From Intestinirhabdus alba (GTDB lineage Bacteria > Pseudomonadota > Gammaproteobacteria > Enterobacterales > Enterobacteriaceae), in assembly GCF_009711095.1 (NCBI RefSeq), contig NZ_WMJZ01000001.1:248001-312000 (forward strand): a DNA stretch of 64,000 bases, in the 5' to 3' direction. Position 1 is the stretch's first letter; each line of letters starts with the position of its first letter. Of the stretch, positions 55,498 to 64,000 are shown in pieces. A model generated the notes under the pieces. It saw nothing but the letters and a program-made list of their open reading frames with translations, did not search any database and was not told the origin of the DNA. Both the position numbers and the translations under genes were made by a program.

Positions 55498-57263
55498 TGA
55501 AACTGCCAGTCAGAGAATTTGATGCTGTTGTTATTGGTGCCGGCGGCGCGGGTATGCGCGCGGCGCTGCAAATTTCCCAGAGCGGTCAGACCTGCGCGCT
55601 GCTCTCCAAAGTGTTTCCGACCCGTTCGCACACCGTTTCAGCCCAGGGCGGCATTACCGTGGCGCTGGGCAATACCCATGAAGATAACTGGGAATGGCAT
55701 ATGTACGACACCGTAAAAGGGTCGGACTATATCGGTGACCAGGACGCGATTGAGTATATGTGTAAAACCGGCCCGGAGGCGATTCTGGAGCTGGAGCATA
55801 TGGGGCTGCCTTTCTCTCGTCTCGACGACGGGCGTATCTATCAGCGTCCGTTCGGCGGCCAGTCGAAAAACTTCGGCGGCGAGCAGGCGGCGCGCACCGC
55901 GGCGGCGGCGGACCGCACCGGCCACGCCCTGCTGCACACCCTCTACCAACAGAACCTGAAAAATCACACCACTATCTTCTCCGAATGGTATGCCCTGGAC
56001 CTGGTCAAAAATCAGGACGGGGCGGTGGTGGGATGCACCGCGCTGAGTATTGAATCCGGCGAAGTGGTCTACTTCAAAGCCCGCGCTACCGTGCTGGCGA
56101 CCGGCGGCGCGGGGCGTATTTATCAGTCCACCACCAACGCCCATATCAACACCGGCGACGGCGTGGGTATGGCGATCCGCGCCGGCGTGCCGGTGCAGGA
56201 TATGGAGATGTGGCAGTTTCACCCGACCGGCATCGCCGGGGCGGGCGTACTGGTTACCGAAGGCTGCCGTGGCGAAGGCGGCTATCTGCTGAACAAGCAC
56301 GGCGAACGCTTTATGGAGCGCTACGCCCCGAACGCCAAAGACCTGGCGGGCCGTGACGTGGTGGCGCGCTCCATTATGATTGAAATCCGCGAAGGCCGCG
56401 GCTGCGACGGCCCGTGGGGGCCTCATGCGAAGCTGAAACTCGACCACCTGGGTAAAGAGGTGCTGGAATCGCGCCTGCCGGGCATTCTGGAGCTTTCCCG
56501 CACCTTCGCCCACGTTGATCCGGTGAAAGAGCCGATCCCGGTGATCCCCACCTGCCACTACATGATGGGCGGTATTCCGACGAAGGTGACAGGCCAGGCG
56601 CTGACGGTCAACGCCCAGGGCGAAGATGTGGTTATTCCGGGGCTGTTCGCGGTAGGGGAAATCGCCTGCGTATCGGTCCACGGGGCTAACCGCCTGGGCG
56701 GTAACTCGCTGCTCGATCTGGTGGTCTTTGGCCGGGCGGCGGGCCTGCATCTGCAGGAGTCGATTCAGGAGCAGGGCGCGCTGCGCGACGCCAGCGAATC
56801 GGATATCGACGGTTCTCTGGAACGTCTGAACCGCTGGAACAGCAACCGCGACGGCGAAGATCCGGTGGCTATCCGCAAAGCGCTGCAGGAGTGTATGCAG
56901 CATAACTTCTCGGTGTTCCGCGAAGGCGAGGCAATGGCGAAGGGGCTGGAGCAGCTAAAGGTTATCCGCGAGCGGCTAAAAAACGCCCGTCTGGACGATA
57001 CCTCCAGCGAATTTAACACCCAGCGCGTTGAATGTCTGGAACTGGACAATCTGATGGAAACCGCCTTTGCGACGGCCGTTTCCGCCAACTTCCGTACCGA
57101 AAGCCGCGGGGCTCACAGCCGCTTCGACTATCCGGAGCGCGATGATGCGAACTGGCTGTGCCACTCCCTCTATCTGCCAGAGACGGAATCCATGACGCGA
57201 CGTCAGGTGAATATGGAACCGAAGCTGCGTCCGGCATTCCCGCCGAAGATTCGTACCTACTAA
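55497..57263 (+). CDS. sdhA: Succinate dehydrogenase flavoprotein subunit
   Basis: 588 residues, the E. coli length. FAD-binding [14 protein letters not shown] at the start, the covalently flavinylated His45 in [13 protein letters not shown], substrate-site residues in [10 protein letters not shown] and the HYMMGGIPT loop. It oxidises succinate to fumarate on the cytoplasmic face. The ATG at 55497 ([10 protein letters not shown]) overlaps the sdhD stop by one base; an in-frame start four codons earlier is not used. Confidence 0.98.
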   Translation: MKLPVREFDAVVIGAGGAGMRAALQISQSGQTCALLSKVFPTRSHTVSAQGGITVALGNTHEDNWEWHMYDTVKGSDYIGDQDAIEYMCKTGPEAILELEHMGLPFSRLDDGRIYQRPFGGQSKNFGGEQAARTAAAADRTGHALLHTLYQQNLKNHTTIFSEWYALDLVKNQDGAVVGCTALSIESGEVVYFKARATVLATGGAGRIYQSTTNAHINTGDGVGMAIRAGVPVQDMEMWQFHPTGIAGAGVLVTEGCRGEGGYLLNKHGERFMERYAPNAKDLAGRDVVARSIMIEIREGRGCDGPWGPHAKLKLDHLGKEVLESRLPGILELSRTFAHVDPVKEPIPVIPTCHYMMGGIPTKVTGQALTVNAQGEDVVIPGLFAVGEIACVSVHGANRLGGNSLLDLVVFGRAAGLHLQESIQEQGALRDASESDIDGSLERLNRWNSNRDGEDPVAIRKALQECMQHNFSVFREGEAMAKGLEQLKVIRERLKNARLDDTSSEFNTQRVECLELDNLMETAFATAVSANFRTESRGAHSRFDYPERDDANWLCHSLYLPETESMTRRQVNMEPKLRPAFPPKIRTY

Positions 57264-57279
57264 TGCGGAGACAGGAAAC

Positions 57280-57996
57280 ATGAGGCTTGAATTTTCAATT
57301 TATCGCTACAACCCGGATGTCGACACCGCTCCGCACATGCAGGATTACACCCTTGAGGCGGAGGAGGGGCGCGACATGATGCTGCTGGATGCCCTCCTGC
57401 AGCTGAAGGAAAAAGATCCCTCGCTCACTTTTCGCCGCTCCTGCCGCGAGGGCGTATGCGGCTCAGACGGTCTGAACATGAACGGTAAAAATGGGCTGGC
57501 ATGCATCACGCCGATCTCCGCCCTGAACCGGTCAGGAAAGAAAATTGTGATACGTCCACTGCCCGGTCTGCCGGTGATCCGCGATTTGGTGGTAGACATG
57601 GGGCAATTCTATGCACAATATGAGAAGATTAAGCCTTACTTGTTGAATAATGGGCAGAATCCTCCGGCGCGCGAGCATTTACAGCTGCCGGAGCAGCGGG
57701 AGAAGCTTGACGGGCTGTATGAATGTATTTTATGCGCCTGTTGTTCCACCTCCTGCCCGTCGTTCTGGTGGAATCCGGACAAGTTTATCGGCCCGGCGGG
57801 TCTGCTGGCGGCGTATCGCTTCCTGATCGACAGCCGGGATACGGAAACCGACGCCCGCCTGGAGGGAATGAGCGATGCATTCAGCGTATTCCGCTGTCAT
57901 AGCATCATGAACTGCGTCAGCGTTTGCCCCAAGGGGCTGAACCCGACGCGGGCTATCGGCCATATTAAGTCGATGCTGCTGCAGCGTAGCGCGTAA
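57280..57996 (+). CDS. sdhB: Succinate dehydrogenase iron-sulfur subunit
   Basis: 238 residues. The 2Fe-2S ligands Cys55, Cys60, Asp63 and Cys75 are seen in CREGVCGSDGLN...GLAC, including the aspartate typical of E. coli SdhB. The 4Fe-4S and 3Fe-4S clusters are supported by CILCACCSTSC and CHSIMNCVSVCPKG. Carries electrons from SdhA to quinone. 16 bases after sdhA. Confidence 0.98.
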   Translation: MRLEFSIYRYNPDVDTAPHMQDYTLEAEEGRDMMLLDALLQLKEKDPSLTFRRSCREGVCGSDGLNMNGKNGLACITPISALNRSGKKIVIRPLPGLPVIRDLVVDMGQFYAQYEKIKPYLLNNGQNPPAREHLQLPEQREKLDGLYECILCACCSTSCPSFWWNPDKFIGPAGLLAAYRFLIDSRDTETDARLEGMSDAFSVFRCHSIMNCVSVCPKGLNPTRAIGHIKSMLLQRSA

Positions 57997-58002
57997 GTAA
58001 CA

Positions 58003-58069
58003 CGCCGGATGGCGCTGCGCTTATCCGACCTGTGAGACAGTAGGCCCGGTAAGCGTAGCGCCACCGGGC
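58003..58069. repeat. REP pair (BIME) after sdhB
   Basis: GCCGGATGGCGCTGCGCTTA followed by an inverted REP unit, GCCCGGTAAGCGTAGCGCCA, six bases past the sdhB stop. Such elements protect upstream mRNA and may reduce read-through into sucA. Confidence 0.85.
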
Positions 58070-58077
58070 AAAAAACA

Positions 58078-58254
58078 GGAAACCTTTAAAAACCGCTACA
58101 TTGCAGTACCCGTAATCGGGACGCTCAGAGCGAGACAGGGCGGCAACTGAGTACATCTCCGGAACAGAGATCGCTGTGTGACTGGAGTAAGCGAAAGCAG
58201 CCAACGAAGTCGTAGCCTGAACGCAGAAGATTAATGGCAGTTTTTAAAGGTTCC
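58078..58254. repeat. Inverted-repeat-bounded element in the sdhB-sucA spacer
   Basis: ACCTTTAAAAACCGC (58082-58096) and GCAGTTTTTAAAGGT (58237-58251) pair at 14 of 15 positions and enclose 140 bases. The interior phrase GTGACTGGAGTAAGCG (near 58176) resembles the ERIC core GTGACTGGGGTGAGCG, so this may be a diverged ERIC relative. Confidence 0.55.
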
Positions 58255-58367
58255 TTCGCGGGCCAACAAGAGCTCGCAGGTGAACCCCGGCACGCACATC
58301 TGATGTGATATGTGCGTAGTAGTATCCACGGCGAAGTAAGCATAACAAAGATGCTTAAGGGATCACG

Positions 58368-61169
58368 ATGCAGAACAGCGCTTTGCAAGCCTGGCTGGAC
58401 TCTTCTTACCTCTCTGGCGCAAACCAGAGCTGGATAGAACAGCTCTATGAAGACTTCTTAACCGATCCTGACTCGGTAGACGCTAACTGGCGTTCAACGT
58501 TCCAGCAGTTACCGGGCACCGGAGTCAAACCGGATCAACTCCACTCTCAAATGCGTGACTACTTTCGCCGTCTGGCGAAAGATGCCTCACGTTACTCCTC
58601 GACGATTTCCGATCCCGATACCAACGTGAAGCAGGTTAAAGTCCTGCAGCTGATCAATGCCTACCGTTTTCGCGGCCATCAGCATGCGGATCTCGATCCG
58701 CTTGGGCTGTGGCAGCAGGAGAACGTGGCGGATCTCGATCTGGCGTTTCACGATCTGAGCGAGGCGGATTTCCAGGAAAGCTTTAACGTCGGCTCTTTCG
58801 CCAGCGGTAAAGAGACGATGAAGTTAGGCGAGCTAATCGCCGCCCTTAAAGAGACCTACTGCGGGCCGATCGGTTCGGAGTATATGCACATCACCAGCAC
58901 CGAAGAGAAACGCTGGATCCAGCAGCGTATCGAATCCGGTCGGGCGGCGTTCAGCAGCGAAGAGAAGAAGCGTTTCCTTAGCGAACTGACCGCCGCCGAA
59001 GGGCTGGAGCGCTATCTGGGAGCGAAGTTCCCCGGAGCCAAGCGCTTCTCGCTGGAGGGCGGCGATGCCCTGATCCCGATGCTGAAAGAGATGATCCGCC
59101 ACGCGGGCAACAGCGGCACTCGCGAAGTGGTGCTGGGGATGGCGCACCGCGGCCGCCTGAACGTGCTGGTAAACGTGCTGGGTAAACGGCCGCAGGATCT
59201 GTTCGACGAATTTTCCGGTAAACATAAAGAGCATCTCGGCACCGGCGACGTGAAGTACCACATGGGCTTCTCATCGGATATCGAAACCGAAGGCGGCCTG
59301 GTCCACCTGGCGCTGGCGTTTAACCCGTCGCACCTGGAGATCGTCAGTCCGGTTGTCATCGGATCCGTGCGCGCCCGCCTGGACAGGCTGGACGAGCCGG
59401 GCAGCAATAAAGTGCTGCCGATCACTATTCACGGCGACGCGGCGGTTACCGGCCAGGGCGTGGTGCAGGAGACCCTGAACATGTCGAAGGCCAGGGGCTA
59501 TGAAGTGGGCGGCACCGTGCGCGTCGTCATCAATAACCAGGTGGGCTTTACCACCTCCAACCCGCTGGACGCGCGCTCCACGCCGTACTGCACCGATATC
59601 GGCAAAATGGTGCAGGCCCCGATCTTCCACGTTAACGCGGACGATCCGGAGGCGGTGGCCTTCGTCACCCGCCTGGCGCTGGACTTCCGTAACACCTTCA
59701 AGCGCGACGTGTTTATCGATCTGGTGTGCTACCGCCGTCACGGCCACAACGAAGCCGACGAGCCGAGCGCCACCCAGCCGCTGATGTACCAGAAAATCAA
59801 AAAGCATCCGACCCCGCGTAAGCTGTACGCCGACCGGCTGGAGCAGGACGGGGTCGCCACCCTGGAGGACGCCACCGAGATGGTGAACCTCTATCGCGAC
59901 GCGCTGGATTCCGGCGAGTGCGTGGTAAAAGAGTGGCGTCCGATGAATATGCACTCCTTTACCTGGTCACCCTACCTCAACCACGAGTGGGACGAGGCGT
60001 ATCCGAACAGGGTGGAGATGAAGCGCCTGCAGGAGCTGGCCAAACGCATCAGTACGGTGCCGGAAGCCATTGAAATGCAATCGCGGGTCGCGAAGATCTA
60101 TGGCGATCGCCAGGCTATGGCGGCGGGCGAGAAGCTCTTCGACTGGGGCGCGGCGGAAAACCTCGCCTATGCCACCCTGGTCGATGAGGGCATTCCCGTG
60201 CGTCTGTCCGGCGAAGACTCCGGCCGCGGCACCTTCTTCCATCGCCACGCGGTGATCCACAACCAGGTCAACGGTTCGACGTACACCCCGCTGCAGCACG
60301 TGCATAACGGGCAGGGCACTTTCCGGGTCTGGGACTCCGTGCTCTCTGAAGAGGCGGTGCTGGCCTTCGAATATGGCTACGCCACCGCAGAGCCGCGCAC
60401 CCTGACCATCTGGGAAGCGCAGTTTGGCGACTTCGCCAACGGAGCCCAGGTGGTGATCGATCAATTCATCTCCTCTGGCGAGCAGAAATGGGGCCGGATG
60501 TGCGGCCTGGTGATGCTGCTGCCGCACGGCTATGAAGGGCAGGGGCCGGAGCACTCCTCCGCGCGCCTGGAGCGCTATCTGCAGCTCTGCGCCGAGCAGA
60601 ATATGCAGGTTTGCGTGCCGTCGACCCCGGCGCAGGTTTATCACATGCTGCGTCGTCAGGCGCTGCGCGGGATGCGCCGTCCGCTGGTGGTGATGTCGCC
60701 GAAATCTCTGCTGCGTCATCCGCTGGCGGTCTCCAGCCTTGACGAGCTGGCTAACGGTGCCTTCCTGCCGGCCATCGGCGAGGTTGATGAACTGGACCCG
60801 CAGGCGGTGAAGCGCGTGGTGATGTGCTCGGGCAAAGTGTATTACGACCTGCTGGAGCAGCGCCGGAAGAACGATCAAAAAGATGTTGCCATCGTGCGCA
60901 TCGAACAGCTTTACCCGTTCCCGCACCAGGCGATGCAGGAGGCGCTGAAGCCGTACGCCCACGTGCATGATTTTGTCTGGTGTCAGGAGGAGCCGCTCAA
61001 TCAGGGAGCGTGGTACTGCAGCCAGCATAACTTCCGCGAAGTGATTCCGTCTGGGTCCGCCCTGCGTTACGCGGGCCGCCCGGCCTCCGCCTCTCCGGCG
61101 GTAGGTTATATGTCCGTTCACCAGAAGCAGCAGCAAGATCTGGTTAATGACGCGCTGAACGTCGATTAA
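58368..61169 (+). CDS. sucA: 2-oxoglutarate dehydrogenase E1 component
   Basis: Thiamine-diphosphate enzyme that decarboxylates 2-oxoglutarate and succinylates the E2 lipoyl arm. 933 residues, the E. coli length. E1-family motifs are seen: the N-terminal FLSGANQSWIEQLYEDF-like segment (here SYLSGANQSWIEQLYEDF), LGMAHRGRLNVLVN, the ThDP/Mg region HGDAAVTGQGVVQE, and VCYRRHGHNEADEP. AAGGGA six bases upstream of the ATG is the ribosome-binding site. Confidence 0.98.
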   Translation: MQNSALQAWLDSSYLSGANQSWIEQLYEDFLTDPDSVDANWRSTFQQLPGTGVKPDQLHSQMRDYFRRLAKDASRYSSTISDPDTNVKQVKVLQLINAYRFRGHQHADLDPLGLWQQENVADLDLAFHDLSEADFQESFNVGSFASGKETMKLGELIAALKETYCGPIGSEYMHITSTEEKRWIQQRIESGRAAFSSEEKKRFLSELTAAEGLERYLGAKFPGAKRFSLEGGDALIPMLKEMIRHAGNSGTREVVLGMAHRGRLNVLVNVLGKRPQDLFDEFSGKHKEHLGTGDVKYHMGFSSDIETEGGLVHLALAFNPSHLEIVSPVVIGSVRARLDRLDEPGSNKVLPITIHGDAAVTGQGVVQETLNMSKARGYEVGGTVRVVINNQVGFTTSNPLDARSTPYCTDIGKMVQAPIFHVNADDPEAVAFVTRLALDFRNTFKRDVFIDLVCYRRHGHNEADEPSATQPLMYQKIKKHPTPRKLYADRLEQDGVATLEDATEMVNLYRDALDSGECVVKEWRPMNMHSFTWSPYLNHEWDEAYPNRVEMKRLQELAKRISTVPEAIEMQSRVAKIYGDRQAMAAGEKLFDWGAAENLAYATLVDEGIPVRLSGEDSGRGTFFHRHAVIHNQVNGSTYTPLQHVHNGQGTFRVWDSVLSEEAVLAFEYGYATAEPRTLTIWEAQFGDFANGAQVVIDQFISSGEQKWGRMCGLVMLLPHGYEGQGPEHSSARLERYLQLCAEQNMQVCVPSTPAQVYHMLRRQALRGMRRPLVVMSPKSLLRHPLAVSSLDELANGAFLPAIGEVDELDPQAVKRVVMCSGKVYYDLLEQRRKNDQKDVAIVRIEQLYPFPHQAMQEALKPYAHVHDFVWCQEEPLNQGAWYCSQHNFREVIPSGSALRYAGRPASASPAVGYMSVHQKQQQDLVNDALNVD

Positions 61170-61183
61170 ATAAAGGATAAATA

Positions 61184-62404
61184 ATGAGTAGCGTAGATAT
61201 TCTTGTTCCTGACCTGCCTGAGTCCGTCGCCGACGCCACCGTGGCGACCTGGCACAAAAAACCGGGCGATGCGGTTGTTCGTGACGAAGTGCTGGTGGAA
61301 ATCGAAACTGACAAGGTGATCCTGGAAGTTCCGGCCTCGGCGGACGGCGTTCTCGATGCGGTGCTGGAAGACGAGGGCACCACCGTCACCTCGCGACAGA
61401 TCCTCGGCCGCCTGCGCGAAGGCAACAGCGCGGGCAAAGCCTCCAGCGCGAAGCCGGAAGAAAAGGACGCCACCCCGGCGCAGCGCCAGCAGGCCTCGCT
61501 GAGCGAGCAGAACAACGACGCCTTAAGCCCGGCCATCCGTCGTCTGCTGGCCGAACACGGCCTTGAGGCCGCCGCCATTAGCGGCACCGGCGTCGGCGGC
61601 CGCATCACCCGCGAAGACGTGGAAAAGCATCTGGCGAAAGCCCCGGCGCAGGCTGAGGCCAACGCTCCGGCGGCTGCGCCAGCGGCGCAGCCTCAGCCCG
61701 GCGCGCGCAGCGAGAAGCGCGTGCCGATGACCCGTCTGCGCAAGCGCGTGGCCGAGCGTCTGCTGGAGGCGAAAAACGCCACCGCCATGCTGACCACCTT
61801 CAACGAAGTCAACATGAAGCCGATTATGGATCTGCGCAAGCAGTACGGCGAAGCGTTTGAAAAGCGTCACGGCATCCGCCTGGGCTTTATGTCCTTCTAC
61901 GTGAAGGCGGTGGTGGAAGCGCTGAAGCGCTATCCGGAGGTGAACGCCTCCATCGACGGCGACGACGTGGTTTACCACAACTATTTTGACGTCAGCATGG
62001 CGGTTTCCACGCCGCGCGGCCTGGTGACGCCGGTGCTGCGTGACGTAGACGCGCTGGGCATGGCCGACGTCGAGAAAAAAATCAAAGAGCTGGCGCTGAA
62101 GGGCCGCGACGGCAAGCTGACGGTGGACGATCTGACCGGCGGCAACTTCACCATCACCAACGGCGGCGTATTCGGCTCCCTGATGTCCACGCCGATCATT
62201 AACCCGCCCCAGAGCGCGATCCTCGGTATGCATGCCATTAAGGATCGTCCGATGGCGGTGGACGGCAAGGTGGAGATCCTGCCGATGATGTATCTGGCGC
62301 TCTCCTACGACCACCGGCTGATTGACGGCCGTGAATCCGTCGGCTTCCTGGTCACCATTAAAGAGCTGCTGGAAGATCCGACGCGCCTGCTGCTGGACGT
62401 GTAG
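61184..62404 (+). CDS. sucB: 2-oxoglutarate dehydrogenase E2 (dihydrolipoyl succinyltransferase)
   Basis: 406 residues. One lipoyl domain with Lys44 ([13 protein letters not shown]), a Pro/Ala linker, the peripheral-subunit-binding domain ([14 protein letters not shown]), a second linker, and the catalytic domain ending with the His-Asp site [11 protein letters not shown]. It forms the complex core, with E1 from sucA; E3 (lpd) is encoded elsewhere. 14 bases after sucA. Confidence 0.98.
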   Translation: MSSVDILVPDLPESVADATVATWHKKPGDAVVRDEVLVEIETDKVILEVPASADGVLDAVLEDEGTTVTSRQILGRLREGNSAGKASSAKPEEKDATPAQRQQASLSEQNNDALSPAIRRLLAEHGLEAAAISGTGVGGRITREDVEKHLAKAPAQAEANAPAAAPAAQPQPGARSEKRVPMTRLRKRVAERLLEAKNATAMLTTFNEVNMKPIMDLRKQYGEAFEKRHGIRLGFMSFYVKAVVEALKRYPEVNASIDGDDVVYHNYFDVSMAVSTPRGLVTPVLRDVDALGMADVEKKIKELALKGRDGKLTVDDLTGGNFTITNGGVFGSLMSTPIINPPQSAILGMHAIKDRPMAVDGKVEILPMMYLALSYDHRLIDGRESVGFLVTIKELLEDPTRLLLDV

Positions 62405-62416
62405 TCAGCAAGAGCA

Positions 62417-62480
62417 TCACCTGCCCCGCAGGCCGGAGAAGCGGAGCGCCGCCGGGCATATATACCGCGCGGCCTGCGGG
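62417..62480. repeat. REP-like palindrome between sucB and sucC
   Basis: CCCCGCAGGCC and GGCCTGCGGG arms flank a GC-rich centre containing GCGGAGCGCCGCCGGGC. It sits just after sucB in the sucAB-sucCD spacer. Confidence 0.6.
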
Positions 62481-62518
62481 TTTAAAGATAACGATTACCT
62501 GAAGGATGGACAGAACAG

Positions 62519-63685
62519 ATGAACTTACATGAATATCAGGCAAAACAACTTTTTGCCCGCTACGGCTTATCAACGCCGGTGGGTTATGCCTGTACTACTC
62601 CGCGTCAGGCCGAAGAGGCGGCGTCGAAAATCGGTGCCGGTCCGTGGGTAGTGAAGTGTCAGGTTCACGCTGGCGGCCGCGGCAAAGCGGGCGGCGTGAA
62701 GGTGGTAAACAGCAAGGAAGAGATCCGCGCCTTTGCCGAGCACTGGCTGGGCAAGCGGCTGGTGACCTACCAGACGGACGCCAGCGGCCAGCCGGTGAAT
62801 CAGATCCTGGTGGAAGCGGCAACCGATATCGCTAAAGAGCTCTATCTTGGCGCGGTGGTTGACCGCAGCTCCCGCCGCGTGGTGTTTATGGCCTCCACCG
62901 AAGGCGGCGTGGAAATTGAAAAAGTGGCGGAAGAAACCCCGCACCTGATCCACAAGGTGGCCCTCGATCCGCTGACCGGCCCGATGCCCTGGCAGGGGCG
63001 CGAGCTGGCCTTTAAGCTGGGTCTGGAAGGTAAACTGGTGCAGCAGTTCACCAAAACTTTTATGGGCCTGGCGACCATTTTCCTCGAGCGTGACCTGGCG
63101 CTTATTGAAATTAACCCGCTGGTGATCACCCGCCAGGGCGACCTGATCTGCCTCGACGGCAAGCTGGGCGCTGACGGCAACGCCCTGTTCCGCCAGGCGG
63201 ATCTGCGCGAAATGCGCGACCAGTCGCAGGAAGACCCGCGCGAAGCCCAGGCGGCGCAGTGGGAGCTGAACTACGTGGCGCTGGACGGCAATATCGGCTG
63301 CATGGTTAACGGCGCGGGCCTGGCGATGGGGACCATGGATATCGTTAAGCTGCACGGCGGCGAGCCGGCCAACTTCCTCGACGTGGGCGGCGGCGCGACG
63401 AAAGAGCGTGTGACCGAAGCGTTTAAAATTATCCTCTCCGACGACAACGTGAAGGCCGTGCTGGTCAACATCTTCGGCGGCATCGTGCGCTGCGATCTGA
63501 TTGCCGACGGCATCATCGGCGCGGTGGCAGAGGTGGGCGTTAACGTCCCGGTCGTCGTGCGTCTGGAAGGCAACAACGCCGGGCTGGGCGCGAAGAAACT
63601 GGCTGACAGCGGCCTGAATATTATTGCAGCGAAAAGTCTGACGGATGCAGCTCAGCAGGTTGTTGCCGCAGTGGAGGGGAAATAA
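62519..63685 (+). CDS. sucC: Succinyl-CoA synthetase beta subunit
   Basis: 388 residues, the E. coli length. ATP-grasp domain begins [17 protein letters not shown] with [17 protein letters not shown]; the C-terminal CoA-ligase part carries [29 protein letters not shown] and the closing [11 protein letters not shown]. Makes ATP or GTP from succinyl-CoA with SucD. It overlaps sucD by one base (TAATG). Confidence 0.98.
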   Translation: MNLHEYQAKQLFARYGLSTPVGYACTTPRQAEEAASKIGAGPWVVKCQVHAGGRGKAGGVKVVNSKEEIRAFAEHWLGKRLVTYQTDASGQPVNQILVEAATDIAKELYLGAVVDRSSRRVVFMASTEGGVEIEKVAEETPHLIHKVALDPLTGPMPWQGRELAFKLGLEGKLVQQFTKTFMGLATIFLERDLALIEINPLVITRQGDLICLDGKLGADGNALFRQADLREMRDQSQEDPREAQAAQWELNYVALDGNIGCMVNGAGLAMGTMDIVKLHGGEPANFLDVGGGATKERVTEAFKIILSDDNVKAVLVNIFGGIVRCDLIADGIIGAVAEVGVNVPVVVRLEGNNAGLGAKKLADSGLNIIAAKSLTDAAQQVVAAVEGK

Positions 63686-64000
63686 TGTCCGTTTTGATTG
63701 ATAAGAATACCAAAGTTATCTGCCAGGGCTTTACCGGTAGCCAGGGCACCTTCCACTCCGAGCAGGCCATTGCCTACGGCACGCAGATGGTTGGCGGCGT
63801 CACGCCGGGCAAGGGCGGCACCACCCACCTTGGCCTGCCGGTATTCAATACCGTGCGCGAGGCGGTAGAGGCCACCGGCGCAACGGCATCCGTCATTTAC
63901 GTGCCGGCACCGTTCTGCAAAGACTCCATTCTGGAAGCCATCGACGCGGGCATTAAGCTTATTATCACCATCACCGAAGGTATCCCTACCCTGGATATGC
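63685..64000 (+). CDS. sucD: Succinyl-CoA synthetase alpha subunit (partial, N-terminal part)
   Basis: The first 105 codons of SucD; the gene runs off the right edge. The CoA-binding domain is clear: [34 protein letters not shown] and [12 protein letters not shown]-type sequence (here [11 protein letters not shown]). The phosphorylated histidine lies beyond the window. Coupled to sucC by the one-base overlap. Confidence 0.97.
   Translation, partial: MSVLIDKNTKVICQGFTGSQGTFHSEQAIAYGTQMVGGVTPGKGGTTHLGLPVFNTVREAVEATGATASVIYVPAPFCKDSILEAIDAGIKLIITITEGIPTLDM

Overview
This is 64 kb of a chromosome from a member of the Enterobacteriaceae. Gene order and protein sequences follow the Escherichia coli gltI-to-sucD segment very closely (gltI, lnt, corC, ybeYZ, miaB, ubiF, tRNA cluster, asnB, nagDCABE, glnS, fur, fldA, ybfEF, seqA, pgm, potE, speF, ybfA, ybgA, phr, dtpD, ybgI, pxpBCA, nei, abrB, gltA, sdhCDAB, sucABCD). 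The coding DNA is GC-rich. Differences from E. coli point to a relative in the Enterobacter/Klebsiella/Cronobacter/Cedecea range, but the genus cannot be fixed from the sequence alone.

Layout. 1-8.4 kb: periplasmic glutamate/aspartate binding protein (partial), the lnt-corC-ybeY-ybeZ-miaB block on the minus strand (lipoprotein maturation, rRNA and tRNA maturation), divergent ubiF, and an unrecognised membrane protein. 8.4-9.6 kb: a minus-strand tRNA operon Met-Leu-Gln(UUG)x3-Met-Gln(CUG)x2, with an extra tandem Gln copy and decayed tRNA-Gln halves. 9.7-18.2 kb: asnB and the divergent nag regulon (nagBACD against nagE) with a recognisable operator/CRP/operator layout. 18.3-25.3 kb: glnS, fur with its uof leader, fldA, ybfE, ybfF, seqA, pgm; chiPQ is absent between glnS and fur. 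25.3-30.8 kb: a small FMN-binding-fold protein, the ornithine decarboxylation operon speFL-speF-potE, and ybfA; the kdp potassium pump genes normally found between speF and ybfA in E. coli are missing.

31.2-40.5 kb is the accessory island. A LuxR-type regulator with an AT-rich gene lies divergent from a five-gene cassette: a BapA/SiiE-like secreted protein with no RTX or Ig-like repeats, a TolC-type outer-membrane channel, a LapB-type ABC exporter with a degenerate peptidase domain, an HlyD-type adaptor, and a small protein that resembles phage tail assembly chaperones. This is the best candidate in the window for an undescribed system.

40.5-51.1 kb: ybgA-phr, dtpD, ybgI-pxpBCA (5-oxoprolinase), then a DUF969/DUF979 membrane pair probably serving the same substrate, and nei. 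51.1-64 kb: abrB, citrate synthase, and the sdh-suc operon (succinate dehydrogenase, 2-oxoglutarate dehydrogenase E1/E2, succinyl-CoA synthetase), running off the end in sucD.

Intergenic DNA holds REP elements, ERIC-type repeats with unusual hairpin-rich internal segments (12.4 and 48.1 kb), a pair of related palindromes (40.5 and 44.7 kb), and two other inverted-repeat blocks around the TCA genes. No insertion sequence, prophage or CRISPR array was seen.
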